From: JALEFZ01 sp039820545
Lineage (GTDB): Bacteria; Bacteroidota; Bacteroidia; J057
NCBI GenBank assembly: GCA_039820545.1
Contig: JBCBPW010000028.1
Location: forward strand, 8,531 to 72,530
Direction of reading: 5' to 3'
Length of the DNA stretch: 64,000 bases
A program made the translations under genes and the position numbers. Positions 1-7,278 of the stretch are shown here, piece after piece. The notes under the pieces were generated by a model. That model ran no database searches. It was not told the origin of the DNA and worked only from the letters and a program-made list of their open reading frames with translations. Every line of letters starts with the position of its first letter. Position 1 is the first letter of the stretch.

Positions 1-268
1 GGGGAAAAGGAGGAGTACAATTAGGCTGAACAGGGTTAACCATCACAATGCCGTTGTTGATAGGGATAGATGTGCTGGATCCGACAGGGAGATAGATCTG
101 CGAAGCACTTCCTTCACAGTCATAGTAAATGGTGGTGTAGACATCGATGGTTGTAGGACCTGTACATTCGTAGTAGACGTCTGTCCCTGCATAGTGCGTG
201 GCGTGAAGGGATGGCATCCACAGACAGGTAGTGCCCAGGAAAAACAAAAGAGGGAGAAGCTTTTTCAT
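1..268 (-). CDS. Secreted gliding/T9SS-type surface protein, N-terminal part only
   Basis: The gene runs off the left edge; only the first 89 codons are visible. The protein starts MKKLLPLLFFLG and has a clear signal peptide ending near HATHYAG. After it comes a segment with the spacing ATHYAG...YYECTG...IYYDCEG. This resembles the N-terminus of large Bacteroidota surface proteins that begin ATHIVGGE, carry YxC and YRDC motifs, and usually end in a gliding-motility/T9SS sorting domain. Two cysteine-containing strands (YYEC and YYDC) are visible. The product is inferred to be exported to the cell surface. The start at 268 is chosen because the signal peptide begins there. The function and the sorting domain cannot be judged because the C-terminus is missing. 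Confidence 0.7.
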   Translation of the reverse strand, partial: MKKLLPLLFFLGTTCLWMPSLHATHYAGTDVYYECTGPTTIDVYTTIYYDCEGSASQIYLPVGSSTSIPINNGIVMVNPVQPNCTPPFP

Positions 269-769
269 GGAATGAGGGTTGATGTGTTTTGAAATACCAA
301 TGTGCAGTAGAGAAATGAATAGGGTTCTTCATTATACAGAAAATTTCGAAAAAAAGAATGGGTATTCGTGATCTTGTATATGAATGTGGGAGATTGTGGC
401 AATGGAGGAAGGGTTTTGTTAGGGTAAATCGCATCGTTAATAGAGAGTGGGTATAAGTATGGTGGGCAATCGAAGCTCCAATGGGATGTTGGTGCTGTCA
501 GGGGAACAAAGACCATGAGGTATAAAACCCATTGCGAAGCAGGAAGAAAAAAGGTGCAACATGCTGCTCTGCGGAGTAGAGATGCCATAGATGGCGTCTC
601 CCAACTGCGCAGATTGACCACGCCATGGCGGTGGTCCTACAATCAGTTTCCCAACTAGCGATTCGGGCACCGCAACAGAATCCCATTCTCCATTTCTACA
701 ACAAAACGTCCGATTTCTTTCTATATTCATGTATCCATCTCGTTTTTCTGTTATTGTCCATTATATACT
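269..769. other. 501-bp intergenic region between divergent genes, with one repeat copy
   Basis: No convincing gene is seen here; the open frames lack recognisable features and are short. The region separates the leftward secreted-protein gene from the rightward Roco gene, so it should hold both promoters. Its middle carries a repeat (531-657) that recurs at 4845-4940 upstream of the second FGE-like gene. Confidence 0.6.
531..657. repeat. Dispersed repeat, copy 1, upstream of the Roco gene
   Basis: Three blocks are shared with 4845-4940. The first begins ATTGCGAAGCAGG and runs through a poly-A stretch to AAAAGGTG. The second is GCTCTGCGGAG. The third is a hairpin-prone block, GACCAC-GCCATGGC-GGTGGTC, followed by CCTACAAT and TTTCCCAACTA. 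The copy here is about 30 bp longer between blocks. Both copies lie upstream of genes of the same island, so the repeat may be a shared regulatory region or the trace of a duplication. Confidence 0.7.
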
Positions 770-3700
770 ATGCACAAACCCCTCGTCGTCCAAAAACTTG
801 AAGACCTTTTGGGAATGTCCCTATCATTCGTCAATGATTTTCACACGCATTGGGAGGAGGCGTATTCGCCCGCTTATCGTACACAGGTACATCCTGCCTG
901 GGCTATGGTAGGTACGCGATATCAGGCACATGTCCTGCTAGACAGCGAAGAGAAAGTCATCGGCTTGAATCTCATGGATTGTCAAATAGCAGATTCTGCC
1001 CTAAAAAAACTGGCAGCGACGGATCAGATAGACCTTTCGCATCTGCAAGCCCTAAATTTGGCTCAGAATCAGTTCATACATTTTCCTTTTTTCTCCCAGC
1101 TTGGGCAACTCGTCTTCCTCGACTTAGCCCAGAACCCCAATCTGAAGACCATCAGCTACGCGCCTAATGTCGAATTGACCAAACTACAACGCCTCGAATT
1201 GTATGATTGTGACTTGCAGCAGTTCAAATTTCACCGATCCTTTCAGTCATTGGCATATGCCGACCTAAGCCGAAATAAGAATCTATCCTCTGTGTTTTTC
1301 GCAGCAGACTGCCCTCAGCTTCAAGTCCTCATTCTACAACAAACAGCCTTGAGTGCTTTTATACTCAGGGAAGGTTTTCAGGCATTGACCTATCTCTATT
1401 TGAACAAAAGCCAGCTTAAGGATTTTCAGATAGAAGGAACTGCCTATCCTGCGCTGCGCAGCGTAGACCTGAGCGATAACCCCTTGTTTGAAGGACAAAA
1501 GGAAAGCGAACTCATTGCCTGCCTACAGCGCATCGTCCAGTTTGCCCCACATCTGGAAACCCTCTACTTAAAAGGTAGTGATCAATCTCCCTTCCCTGAC
1601 TATCTCAAATCAATCATGGAGGACAAAGACAGCCGAAAAAGTAACCTGCCTGAGGTGAAAGACTTCCTTCAGGACTATGCAGCAGGAGAAGCATGCAAAA
1701 ACGATGAGTACAAAGTCCTCCTCATCGGCAATGGAGGTGCAGGCAAGACCAATATCGCCAGCCGCATCACAGGGGGGGCTTTTAATCCCGATTGGGACAG
1801 CACACACGGCATCTTGCTGAAACGTGAACCCCTGAATGGCAATGTAGATTACAAGATCAATTACTGGGACTTTGGCGGACAGGAAATTTATCACAGTACC
1901 CATCGTCTGTTCTTGCAGGATGAAGCGGTGTACATCCTAGCTTGGAGCCTCGACACAGATCCTGAGAGTGAGACACCTGCGCTCGATACAGAAGAAAAGC
2001 AGTATCCCCTACATTATTGGTTGGAGTATGCCAAGGATATCGGCAAGGGCAGCCCCGTCCTCATCGTACAGACCAAGGCGGGGGGCGCGTTATCAAAACG
2101 CGCGCCCATCGACAAGGCAAGGGTAGAACCCTTGAACTTACCCTATTGGCGATCCTTGGCGGTAGAGTCAGACAATAGAGGACATGAGGACGATGAAAGC
2201 TACGATTTCGATACAGGTTATCTCAAACTTCGAGAGACGGTCCGAGAAGCAGTAGACTGGAAGCGCGTAGAAAAATTTATCCCCAGGTCGCACTATGAGA
2301 TGCGCGAGCGTCTGCGCGAAAAACAAAAAGAACCTGGGAAAAATATCCTGACACAGCAAGAATATCAGCAATTGGTAGTAGACCTAAAGCAAGCAGGCTT
2401 TCCCATTGCCAATCCTGAGGACCTCTTACAAGGCTGGCTCTTTAAATCAGGTGTGATCTACTATCGTCGCAACAGACTCAATGATGAGATCATCTTGAAC
2501 CAAAACTGGGCGATAGAAGCCATTTATACCCTTTTTGATCGGACACCACAGGATCATTTTGGTAAGCGTAAGCCCATCATCCTGCCCAACTACATACGAG
2601 AGCGACAAGGGAAGTTTTCAGGACAATTGCTGCGAACAATCTGGGATCGTAAGGGACATACAACTGAGGAGCAAGAACTGTTCATTAAGTTCATGAAATC
2701 CTGCGATTTGTGTTTTGAGATAACAACTAGAGGAGAAGATGCTGACGCTGCTTTTGAGGATCGATTATTCTTGATGCCTCAATTGCTGAATCAAAGCAAA
2801 CCCCCCTTGGTGGATCATTTTTGGGATCGGTTAGGAGGGAATACAAAAGTCCATACTTACGTATTCAAAGATCGTTTCTTACACGAGGGGATCATTCATG
2901 CCATCATTGCGCGGACGGCTTATATAGTAAAGGACCTGTTGCATATTTGGGCAGGTGGGATACAGATTTCGGAGGAAGGACAAGATGCACTCATCGAAGC
3001 ATACTCCTCCAAAGGCAAGGAAGAAGAAGGGCTATATGATGAAATTCATGTGCGGTTTACGGATGGTTCCCTTCCTCTGCTGCGCAAGATCCGTTACTTG
3101 ATACAAGAGCTTCAAAAACGTCCTCCAGAATTTGAAATGATGGATGGTCAGCCTTTTGATGAGGAGATTTTTAATCAAGATAGATTGATACCTGGCAAAG
3201 GAGATCTTGTGACAAGGACAGAGCGTGAAGATACTTTATGGGACTTGAGAACGCGCGAATTTACACCTGACCAACCACTGGAGGTCTCCGCAGAGCAGAA
3301 ACAGGCTCTATTGGAGTCTGCCCGCCTTGTATCAGATGAGCAAAGCGTACTGTTTGTATCGACAGAAGCTGCATTTGGAGATAATATAGGTGAAAATACC
3401 GAAGAAGAAATCTCTTCCCTTATACCTAGCTTGTTTCGAAAAGAGAATTATAGCGTACTTCAAACGCAGGCTGCCACAAAGGAAGATTTACAAATAGATC
3501 TTTACACTCATAAACCGCACATTCTTATACTATCGGGGAAGGTAGGAGAGCAGGGATTGGAATTTTTCTTACCCAAAGGAGGGATGACAGAAATTCCTAT
3601 TCAGGATTTTATCACTTATTTTGAATATCACGTGGAGTACCTCTCCCTTGTACTACTGCTGACAGAAAATTCTCAGAGACTGGCCCAGACCATTTCTCGT

Positions 3701-3892
3701 TTGGGGATTTTTACGATTGGTATGACCCCTGATGTACCTAAGGATGCGATCTATACTTTTGCTCAGAAGTTTTTCCTCTTTTTGCATCTGACCCAAAATA
3801 TCAAAAAGGCATTTATGGAAGTGACACGCGCACTGTCTACTTCTGACGAGTTGTCTGCTTTTGAACTCTATAAAGATGGCCAAAAAGTATAG
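770..3892 (+). CDS. LRR-Roc-COR (Roco) GTPase protein with degenerate CHAT-like C-terminal domain
   Basis: This 1040-residue protein has degenerate leucine-rich repeats at about residues 60-280 (LQALNLAQNQ, LRSVDLSDNP). A Roc GTPase domain follows at about 313-500, with P-loop GNGGAGKT at 320-327 and DFGGQE at 367-372. The usual NKxD base-recognition motif is replaced by QTKA at 434-437. A COR-like region covers about 520-760. The last ~185 residues follow the order of a CHAT/caspase-like fold: ILILSGK where active proteases have SGH, LVLLLTEN where they have NAC, then IFTIGM and a FAQKFF helix. Both catalytic positions therefore appear lost, suggesting a binding or signalling pseudo-protease. 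There is no signal peptide, so it is likely cytosolic. The next gene overlaps it or starts 4 bp after its stop. Roco proteins act as GTP-dependent switches; a defence-like sensor role is inference. Confidence 0.85.
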   Translation: MHKPLVVQKLEDLLGMSLSFVNDFHTHWEEAYSPAYRTQVHPAWAMVGTRYQAHVLLDSEEKVIGLNLMDCQIADSALKKLAATDQIDLSHLQALNLAQNQFIHFPFFSQLGQLVFLDLAQNPNLKTISYAPNVELTKLQRLELYDCDLQQFKFHRSFQSLAYADLSRNKNLSSVFFAADCPQLQVLILQQTALSAFILREGFQALTYLYLNKSQLKDFQIEGTAYPALRSVDLSDNPLFEGQKESELIACLQRIVQFAPHLETLYLKGSDQSPFPDYLKSIMEDKDSRKSNLPEVKDFLQDYAAGEACKNDEYKVLLIGNGGAGKTNIASRITGGAFNPDWDSTHGILLKREPLNGNVDYKINYWDFGGQEIYHSTHRLFLQDEAVYILAWSLDTDPESETPALDTEEKQYPLHYWLEYAKDIGKGSPVLIVQTKAGGALSKRAPIDKARVEPLNLPYWRSLAVESDNRGHEDDESYDFDTGYLKLRETVREAVDWKRVEKFIPRSHYEMRERLREKQKEPGKNILTQQEYQQLVVDLKQAGFPIANPEDLLQGWLFKSGVIYYRRNRLNDEIILNQNWAIEAIYTLFDRTPQDHFGKRKPIILPNYIRERQGKFSGQLLRTIWDRKGHTTEEQELFIKFMKSCDLCFEITTRGEDADAAFEDRLFLMPQLLNQSKPPLVDHFWDRLGGNTKVHTYVFKDRFLHEGIIHAIIARTAYIVKDLLHIWAGGIQISEEGQDALIEAYSSKGKEEEGLYDEIHVRFTDGSLPLLRKIRYLIQELQKRPPEFEMMDGQPFDEEIFNQDRLIPGKGDLVTRTEREDTLWDLRTREFTPDQPLEVSAEQKQALLESARLVSDEQSVLFVSTEAAFGDNIGENTEEEISSLIPSLFRKENYSVLQTQAATKEDLQIDLYTHKPHILILSGKVGEQGLEFFLPKGGMTEIPIQDFITYFEYHVEYLSLVLLLTENSQRLAQTISRLGIFTIGMTPDVPKDAIYTFAQKFFLFLHLTQNIKKAFMEVTRALSTSDELSAFELYKDGQKV

Positions 3893-4658
3893 TTCTATGT
3901 CTGTATTGCATTCTAGTTTGTCTGTGGACAATATAGCTGACCATATGGTCCCCATAGAGGGAGGAACGTTTGAGATGGGGGGAGATAGGTCTGATGATGA
4001 AAAACCTGTTCATAAGGTTTTATTGTCCAGCTTTGAGATGTGTGTGTATCCTGTGACGCAGGGCTTGTATGAGGAGTTGATGGGAAATAATCCCTCTCGT
4101 TTTCCAGGCAGTGATCGCCCTGTAGAGTGTGTGAGTTGGTATGATTCGGTTCAATTTTGCAACGCATTGAGCGAGGCGACCTCTTATGATCCTTATTATG
4201 AGTTTTTGGGAGATGAAGTGAGGGTAAATGGAGGAAATGGATATCGTTTACCGAGTGAGGCGGAGTGGGAGTACGTCGCGCGTGGGGGGAGATATGGGTT
4301 AGGGAAAGATCTTAGGTATGCGGGCAGTGATCGACTGGATTCTGTAGGCTGGTATGATGAAAATAGTCAGAGTAGTACTTGGCCTGTAGGTTTGAAGCTC
4401 CCCAACGCTTTAGGTTTATGTGATATGTCAGGCAATGTATGGGAGTGGTGTTGGGATAGGTATAGTGGATCTTATTATGAAGAGTTGCATGCCTCTGACA
4501 TGTTCCCTGATCCAATAGGACCAGAATCAGGTATTTCTCGGGTGGTTCGTGGGGGCTCGTGGTTCTTCATTGTTGACGATTGCCGCGTGGCCTTTCGCAG
4601 CTACTTCCATCCCAACAATGGCTTCGATGTTGTCGGGTTTCGAGTCTGCCGGTACTGA
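3861..4658 (+). CDS. FGE-sulfatase/C-type-lectin-fold protein, probable DGR variable protein 1
   Basis: The protein has 265 residues (253 if the ATG at 3897 is used; that start lies 4 bp after the Roco stop and gives a length like the paralogue). It is an FGE-sulfatase family domain: GGTFEMGG near the N-terminus, VYPVTQGLYEELMG, RLPSEAEWEYVARGG, DMSGNVWEWCWD and a terminal VVRGGSW...VGFRVCRY. Family members of this type adopt a C-type-lectin fold and are common targets of diversity-generating retroelements. No signal peptide is seen. The last 30 codons differ from the paralogue at 5083 only at codon positions 1 and 2 of NNY codons (see 4563-4634). The position directly behind the Roco gene suggests co-expression, with this protein as a diversified recognition partner. 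That role is inferred. Confidence 0.85.
   Translation: MNSIKMAKKYSSMSVLHSSLSVDNIADHMVPIEGGTFEMGGDRSDDEKPVHKVLLSSFEMCVYPVTQGLYEELMGNNPSRFPGSDRPVECVSWYDSVQFCNALSEATSYDPYYEFLGDEVRVNGGNGYRLPSEAEWEYVARGGRYGLGKDLRYAGSDRLDSVGWYDENSQSSTWPVGLKLPNALGLCDMSGNVWEWCWDRYSGSYYEELHASDMFPDPIGPESGISRVVRGGSWFFIVDDCRVAFRSYFHPNNGFDVVGFRVCRY
4563..4634 (+). other. Variable region (VR1) with adenine-mutagenesis signature
   Basis: Compared codon by codon with 5764-5835, there are 22 base differences. All lie at first or second codon positions and none at the third. Every differing codon ends in C or T, for example TTC/GAC, ATT/TCT, TTC/CGC and AAC/GGC, as expected if the template codons are AAC or AAT. The invariant flank of 28 bases (4535-4562) and the invariant island TGCCGCGTGGCCTTTCGC (4581-4598) contain no adenine on the coding strand. 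The conserved 3' block, GTCGGGTTTCGAGTC onward, would be the homing-initiation side. Confidence 0.88.
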
Positions 4659-4679
4659 TTTTACCCCTTTTTTCTTTAC

Positions 4680-4743
4680 CTGAGCGTAGCGAACGAATTG
4701 GGTATTTGCTAGATATGGGTAAGACCGAGCGTAGCGAGCGGCT
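4680..4743. repeat. Repeat downstream of variable protein 1
   Basis: The sequence CTGAGCGTAGCGAACGAA, then TGGGTATTT, CTAGATAT and ACCGAGCGTAGCGAGCGG, is repeated nearly exactly at 5880-5943 after the other FGE-like gene. The element GAGCGTAGCGA occurs twice within each copy. It lies about 25-85 bp beyond each variable-protein stop codon. It may be a transcription end, part of a cassette duplication, or related to the DGR target. Confidence 0.75.
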
Positions 4744-4844
4744 GAAAATCTAGGAAGTACTTTTGATCCATCCTCCGATCCTTCTGCCAATTTCGTCTAC
4801 GCGTTCGGCCATGATTTTCAGATGGCCAGCAGAGTAGAAGCTCA

Positions 4845-4940
4845 ATTGCGAAGCAGGAAGAAAAAAGGTGAACACGAGCCGCTCTGCGGAGGGGAGGTGA
4901 CCACGCCATGGCGGTGGTCCTACAATTAGTTTCCCAACTA
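4845..4940. repeat. Dispersed repeat, copy 2, upstream of variable protein 2
   Basis: This matches the copy at 531-657 in three blocks: ATTGCGAAGCAGG with poly-A, GCTCTGCGGAG, and the GACCAC-GCCATGGC-GGTGGTC near-palindrome followed by TTTCCCAACTA. It ends about 140 bp before the ATG at 5083. Confidence 0.7.
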
Positions 4941-5082
4941 AGCAATTTGGGTACAGCTGTCTACCGCTAGACTTATGATGGCTAATCGTAGCACCAACGG
5001 GAGAGAAGCATTCCACATTTCTATTTGCGTAGATATTGAACAACTCCTATTTTAATTCACCAAGACCAAACCAATCCCCCCA

Positions 5083-5859
5083 ATGAAAAAAACATCTCTT
5101 ATCCCTTCTCCACCTCGTACTCCTCAAGATGTGGAAGCCTACATGGTGTATGTGGAGGGAGGAACGTTTGAGATGGGGGCAGAAGATATCGATGAGGAAG
5201 AACGTCCCATCCATTCTGTTTCTTTATCTAGCTTTGAGATGTGTGTGTACCCTGTGACACAGGGCTTGTATCAGGAGTTGATGGGAAATAATCCCTCTCG
5301 TTTTCCAGGCAGTGATCGTCCAGTAGAGCACGTAACTTGGTACGATGTCGTTCGATTTTGCAATGCTTTGAGTAAGGCGACCTCCTGTGATCCTTATTAT
5401 GAGATTATTGGAGATGATGTGAGGGTAAATGGAGGAAATGGATATCGTTTGCCGAGTGAGGCGGAGTGGGAGTACGCTGCGCGTGGAGGAAAATATGGGA
5501 TAGGAGAAGATTTTAGGTACGCGGGTAGTAATCGACTGGATTCTGTAGGCTGGTACGATGAGAATAGTGAAGGCCGTACTTGGCCTGTGGGTTTGAAGCT
5601 TCCCAATGCTTTGGGGCTGTATGATATGTCAGGCAATGTATGGGAGTGGTGTTGGGATTGGTATAGTGCATCTTACTATGAAGAGTTGCATGTCTCTGGT
5701 ATGTCCGATGATCCGCTAGGGCCAGAATCAGGTGCTTCTCGGGTGGTTCGTGGGGGCTCGTGGATCGACTCTGTTAACTCTTGCCGCGTGGCCTTTCGCA
5801 TCAACCGCCCTCCCGGCCTTGACAACGCTCTTGTCGGGTTTCGAGTCTGCCGGTACTGA
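5083..5859 (+). CDS. FGE-sulfatase/C-type-lectin-fold protein, probable DGR variable protein 2
   Basis: This 258-residue paralogue of the preceding gene has the same motif order: GGTFEMGAE, VYPVTQGLYQELMG, RLPSEAEWEYAARGG, DMSGNVWEWCWDWY and a terminal VVRGGSW...VGFRVCRY. Outside the variable end the two genes differ in the ordinary way, including third-position silent changes. Inside the last 30 codons only NNY codons differ, at positions 1 and 2. There is no signal peptide or membrane segment. Residues of genuine formylglycine-generating enzymes cannot be assigned with confidence, so a ligand-binding lectin-fold role is more likely than enzyme activity. It has its own upstream repeat and a downstream repeat shared with its twin, consistent with duplication of a target cassette. 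Confidence 0.85.
   Translation: MKKTSLIPSPPRTPQDVEAYMVYVEGGTFEMGAEDIDEEERPIHSVSLSSFEMCVYPVTQGLYQELMGNNPSRFPGSDRPVEHVTWYDVVRFCNALSKATSCDPYYEIIGDDVRVNGGNGYRLPSEAEWEYAARGGKYGIGEDFRYAGSNRLDSVGWYDENSEGRTWPVGLKLPNALGLYDMSGNVWEWCWDWYSASYYEELHVSGMSDDPLGPESGASRVVRGGSWIDSVNSCRVAFRINRPPGLDNALVGFRVCRY
5764..5835 (+). other. Variable region (VR2) with adenine-mutagenesis signature
   Basis: This is the counterpart of 4563-4634. Two blocks of variable codons (5764-5781 and 5800-5832) flank the invariant adenine-free island at 5782-5799. All changes relative to VR1 are at codon positions 1-2 and all third bases agree. The likely template codon at each variable place is AAC or AAT, a class that cannot mutate to a stop codon by A-to-N change. 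Confidence 0.88.
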
Positions 5860-5879
5860 TATGACCCCTTTTTTCTTTA

Positions 5880-5943
5880 CCTGAGCGTAGCGAACGAACT
5901 GGGTATTTTCTAGATATCTGGAAGACCGAGCGTAGCGAGCGGC
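5880..5943. repeat. Repeat downstream of variable protein 2
   Basis: This is the second copy of the element at 4680-4743, with the same internal duplication of GAGCGTAGCGA and ending CCGAGCGTAGCGAGCGG. It lies 20-85 bp after the stop codon at 5859. Confidence 0.75.
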
Positions 5944-6051
5944 CAAAAATTTGCCCTCATCCAGAAAGATTCCAGGATAAGGTCCTCAAAATGTTGTTGT
6001 TTTGGGTTGATTTTTCTTTTTTTGCACTTCGGATTACAAAGGATTTATTCC

Positions 6052-6750
6052 ATGGCAGAAAAGGTAAAAAAGAAGGCCAAGCAGGTCGAAGCAGAAATAG
6101 AGGAGTTTGAAGAGTCAGGAGGTATAGCCTCACGACTGGAAGAGTTCATCCTAGGCAACCGCACACTCTCGCTCTCCATTCTCGGAGGAGCCGTAGCGAT
6201 CGTGCTGGGTATCCTGGGTTTTCGCTACATCCAGCAGTCGCAAGATGGCGAAGCACAGACCGAGTTGTTTCAAGCGATATACTACTCTCAGCAAGACTCT
6301 ACCAGTCTGGCCCTCAATGGAGACCAGACCAATCTGGGTCTATTGGACATTGTCTCTGACTACAGCGGGACCTCTACCGCCAATCAGGCAGCATTGCTCG
6401 CAGGTGTCAATTTCCTCAAGGAAGGCGACGCAGGATCTGCTATCGAGTACCTCGAAAAGTTTGCAGACGACGGAAGTATGCTCACTATGAGCAAGTATGC
6501 TGCGCTAGGCTTTGCCTATCAAGAGACAGGCGACCAAGGAGCAGCTGCGCTTAGCTTCGAGAAAGCTGCCAACCGTCCCCAAACCAATAAGGAGACGACG
6601 CCCTTCTGGTTGCTACATGCAGGCCAAGCCTATGAAGCCGCAGGTGATGCAGGCAAAGCACTGAGCCTCTACCAGGAGATCAAGCAAGAATATCCCCTCA
6701 GCTTCGAAGCAGGGACCATCGATAAGTACATAGGACGCGTAGGAGGATGA
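6052..6750 (+). CDS. Membrane-anchored tetratricopeptide (YfgM-like) protein
   Basis: From the ATG at 6052 the protein has 232 residues. The in-frame extension to 6007 adds an unlikely hydrophobic leader, so MAEKVKKKAK is preferred. A charged N-terminal coiled-coil-like stretch is followed by one membrane span (LSLSILGGAVAIVLGILGF). The C-terminal half consists of TPR-like helices (YAALGFAYQETGDQGAAALSFEKAA, then AGQAYEAAGDAGKALSLYQEI). The expected topology is N-in with the TPR part in the periplasm. The stop overlaps the ribH start by 4 bp (ATGA), so the two are translationally coupled. A TPR gene next to ribH is a recurring arrangement in Bacteroidota. Function unknown; an assembly or chaperone role is inferred by analogy. 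Confidence 0.85.
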   Translation: MAEKVKKKAKQVEAEIEEFEESGGIASRLEEFILGNRTLSLSILGGAVAIVLGILGFRYIQQSQDGEAQTELFQAIYYSQQDSTSLALNGDQTNLGLLDIVSDYSGTSTANQAALLAGVNFLKEGDAGSAIEYLEKFADDGSMLTMSKYAALGFAYQETGDQGAAALSFEKAANRPQTNKETTPFWLLHAGQAYEAAGDAGKALSLYQEIKQEYPLSFEAGTIDKYIGRVGG

Positions 6751-7238
6751 GTACGGCACTAGCACACGATTTATCAGAAATCACCTACACAGGAGAGGGC
6801 GAGCATCATACAGATCGTATCGTGATCGTGGTCAGTAAGTGGCACGATGACATTACCGAACCCCTTTTCATAGGTGCCCGTGACATTCTAGTCAAGCAAG
6901 GCGTGCGTCCTGAAAACATCCTTCGCTACGATGTACCTGGCTCTTTTGAGCTCCCCATGGGGGCGAACATTGCCTTGAGCAAGTACTACAATCTAGACGG
7001 AGTGATCTGTTTAGGATGTATTATCCAAGGGGAGACGCGCCACTTTGATTTCATTGCAGATGCCGTCGCACACGGGGTTATGCGTGTCTCGCTCGATCAC
7101 AACAAGCCCGTGATCTTTGGTGTGTTGACACCCGATACCTTGGAGCAAGCGCAGGACCGCGCAGGTGGCCAGCATGGAAACAAAGGCGCAGAAGCTGCTG
7201 TAGCCTTGCTCGAGATGATCGACCTAGAAAGAGGATAA
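6747..7238 (+). CDS. ribH: 6,7-dimethyl-8-ribityllumazine synthase
   Basis: This 163-residue protein catalyses the penultimate step of riboflavin synthesis, condensing 5-amino-6-ribitylamino-uracil with 3,4-dihydroxy-2-butanone 4-phosphate. Family motifs are plain: VPGSFELPMGA for substrate binding, GCIIQGETRHFDFIADAVAHG with the conserved histidine, FGVLTPDTLEQAQDRAGG, and NKGAEAA at the phosphate site. The length is typical. It starts within the stop codon of the TPR gene. No other riboflavin gene is in the window. Confidence 0.96.
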   Translation: MSTALAHDLSEITYTGEGEHHTDRIVIVVSKWHDDITEPLFIGARDILVKQGVRPENILRYDVPGSFELPMGANIALSKYYNLDGVICLGCIIQGETRHFDFIADAVAHGVMRVSLDHNKPVIFGVLTPDTLEQAQDRAGGQHGNKGAEAAVALLEMIDLERG

Positions 7239-7278
7239 TCATTGTTCCAGACAGGGTCTAAGTATTTAATCGAATGCA

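Larger units (their letters stand above)
4659..5082. other. 424-bp intergenic region between the two FGE-like genes, made largely of repeats
   Basis: No gene is supported. The left part (4680-4743) repeats after the second FGE-like gene at 5880-5943. The right part (4845-4940) repeats upstream of the Roco gene at 531-657. The second FGE-like gene therefore has its own potential promoter region rather than sitting in a tight operon. Confidence 0.6.

Noticed and set aside
434..730. Minus-strand open frames in the region upstream of the Roco gene
   Set aside because: They span the dispersed repeat and have no signal, motif or homologous feel; treated as non-coding.
1..6000. Search for a DGR reverse transcriptase, accessory protein and template repeat next to the variable genes
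   Set aside because: No reverse-transcriptase-like protein and no second copy of TGCCGCGTGGCCTTTCGC with AAC/AAT runs was found in the window; they must lie elsewhere or be lost.
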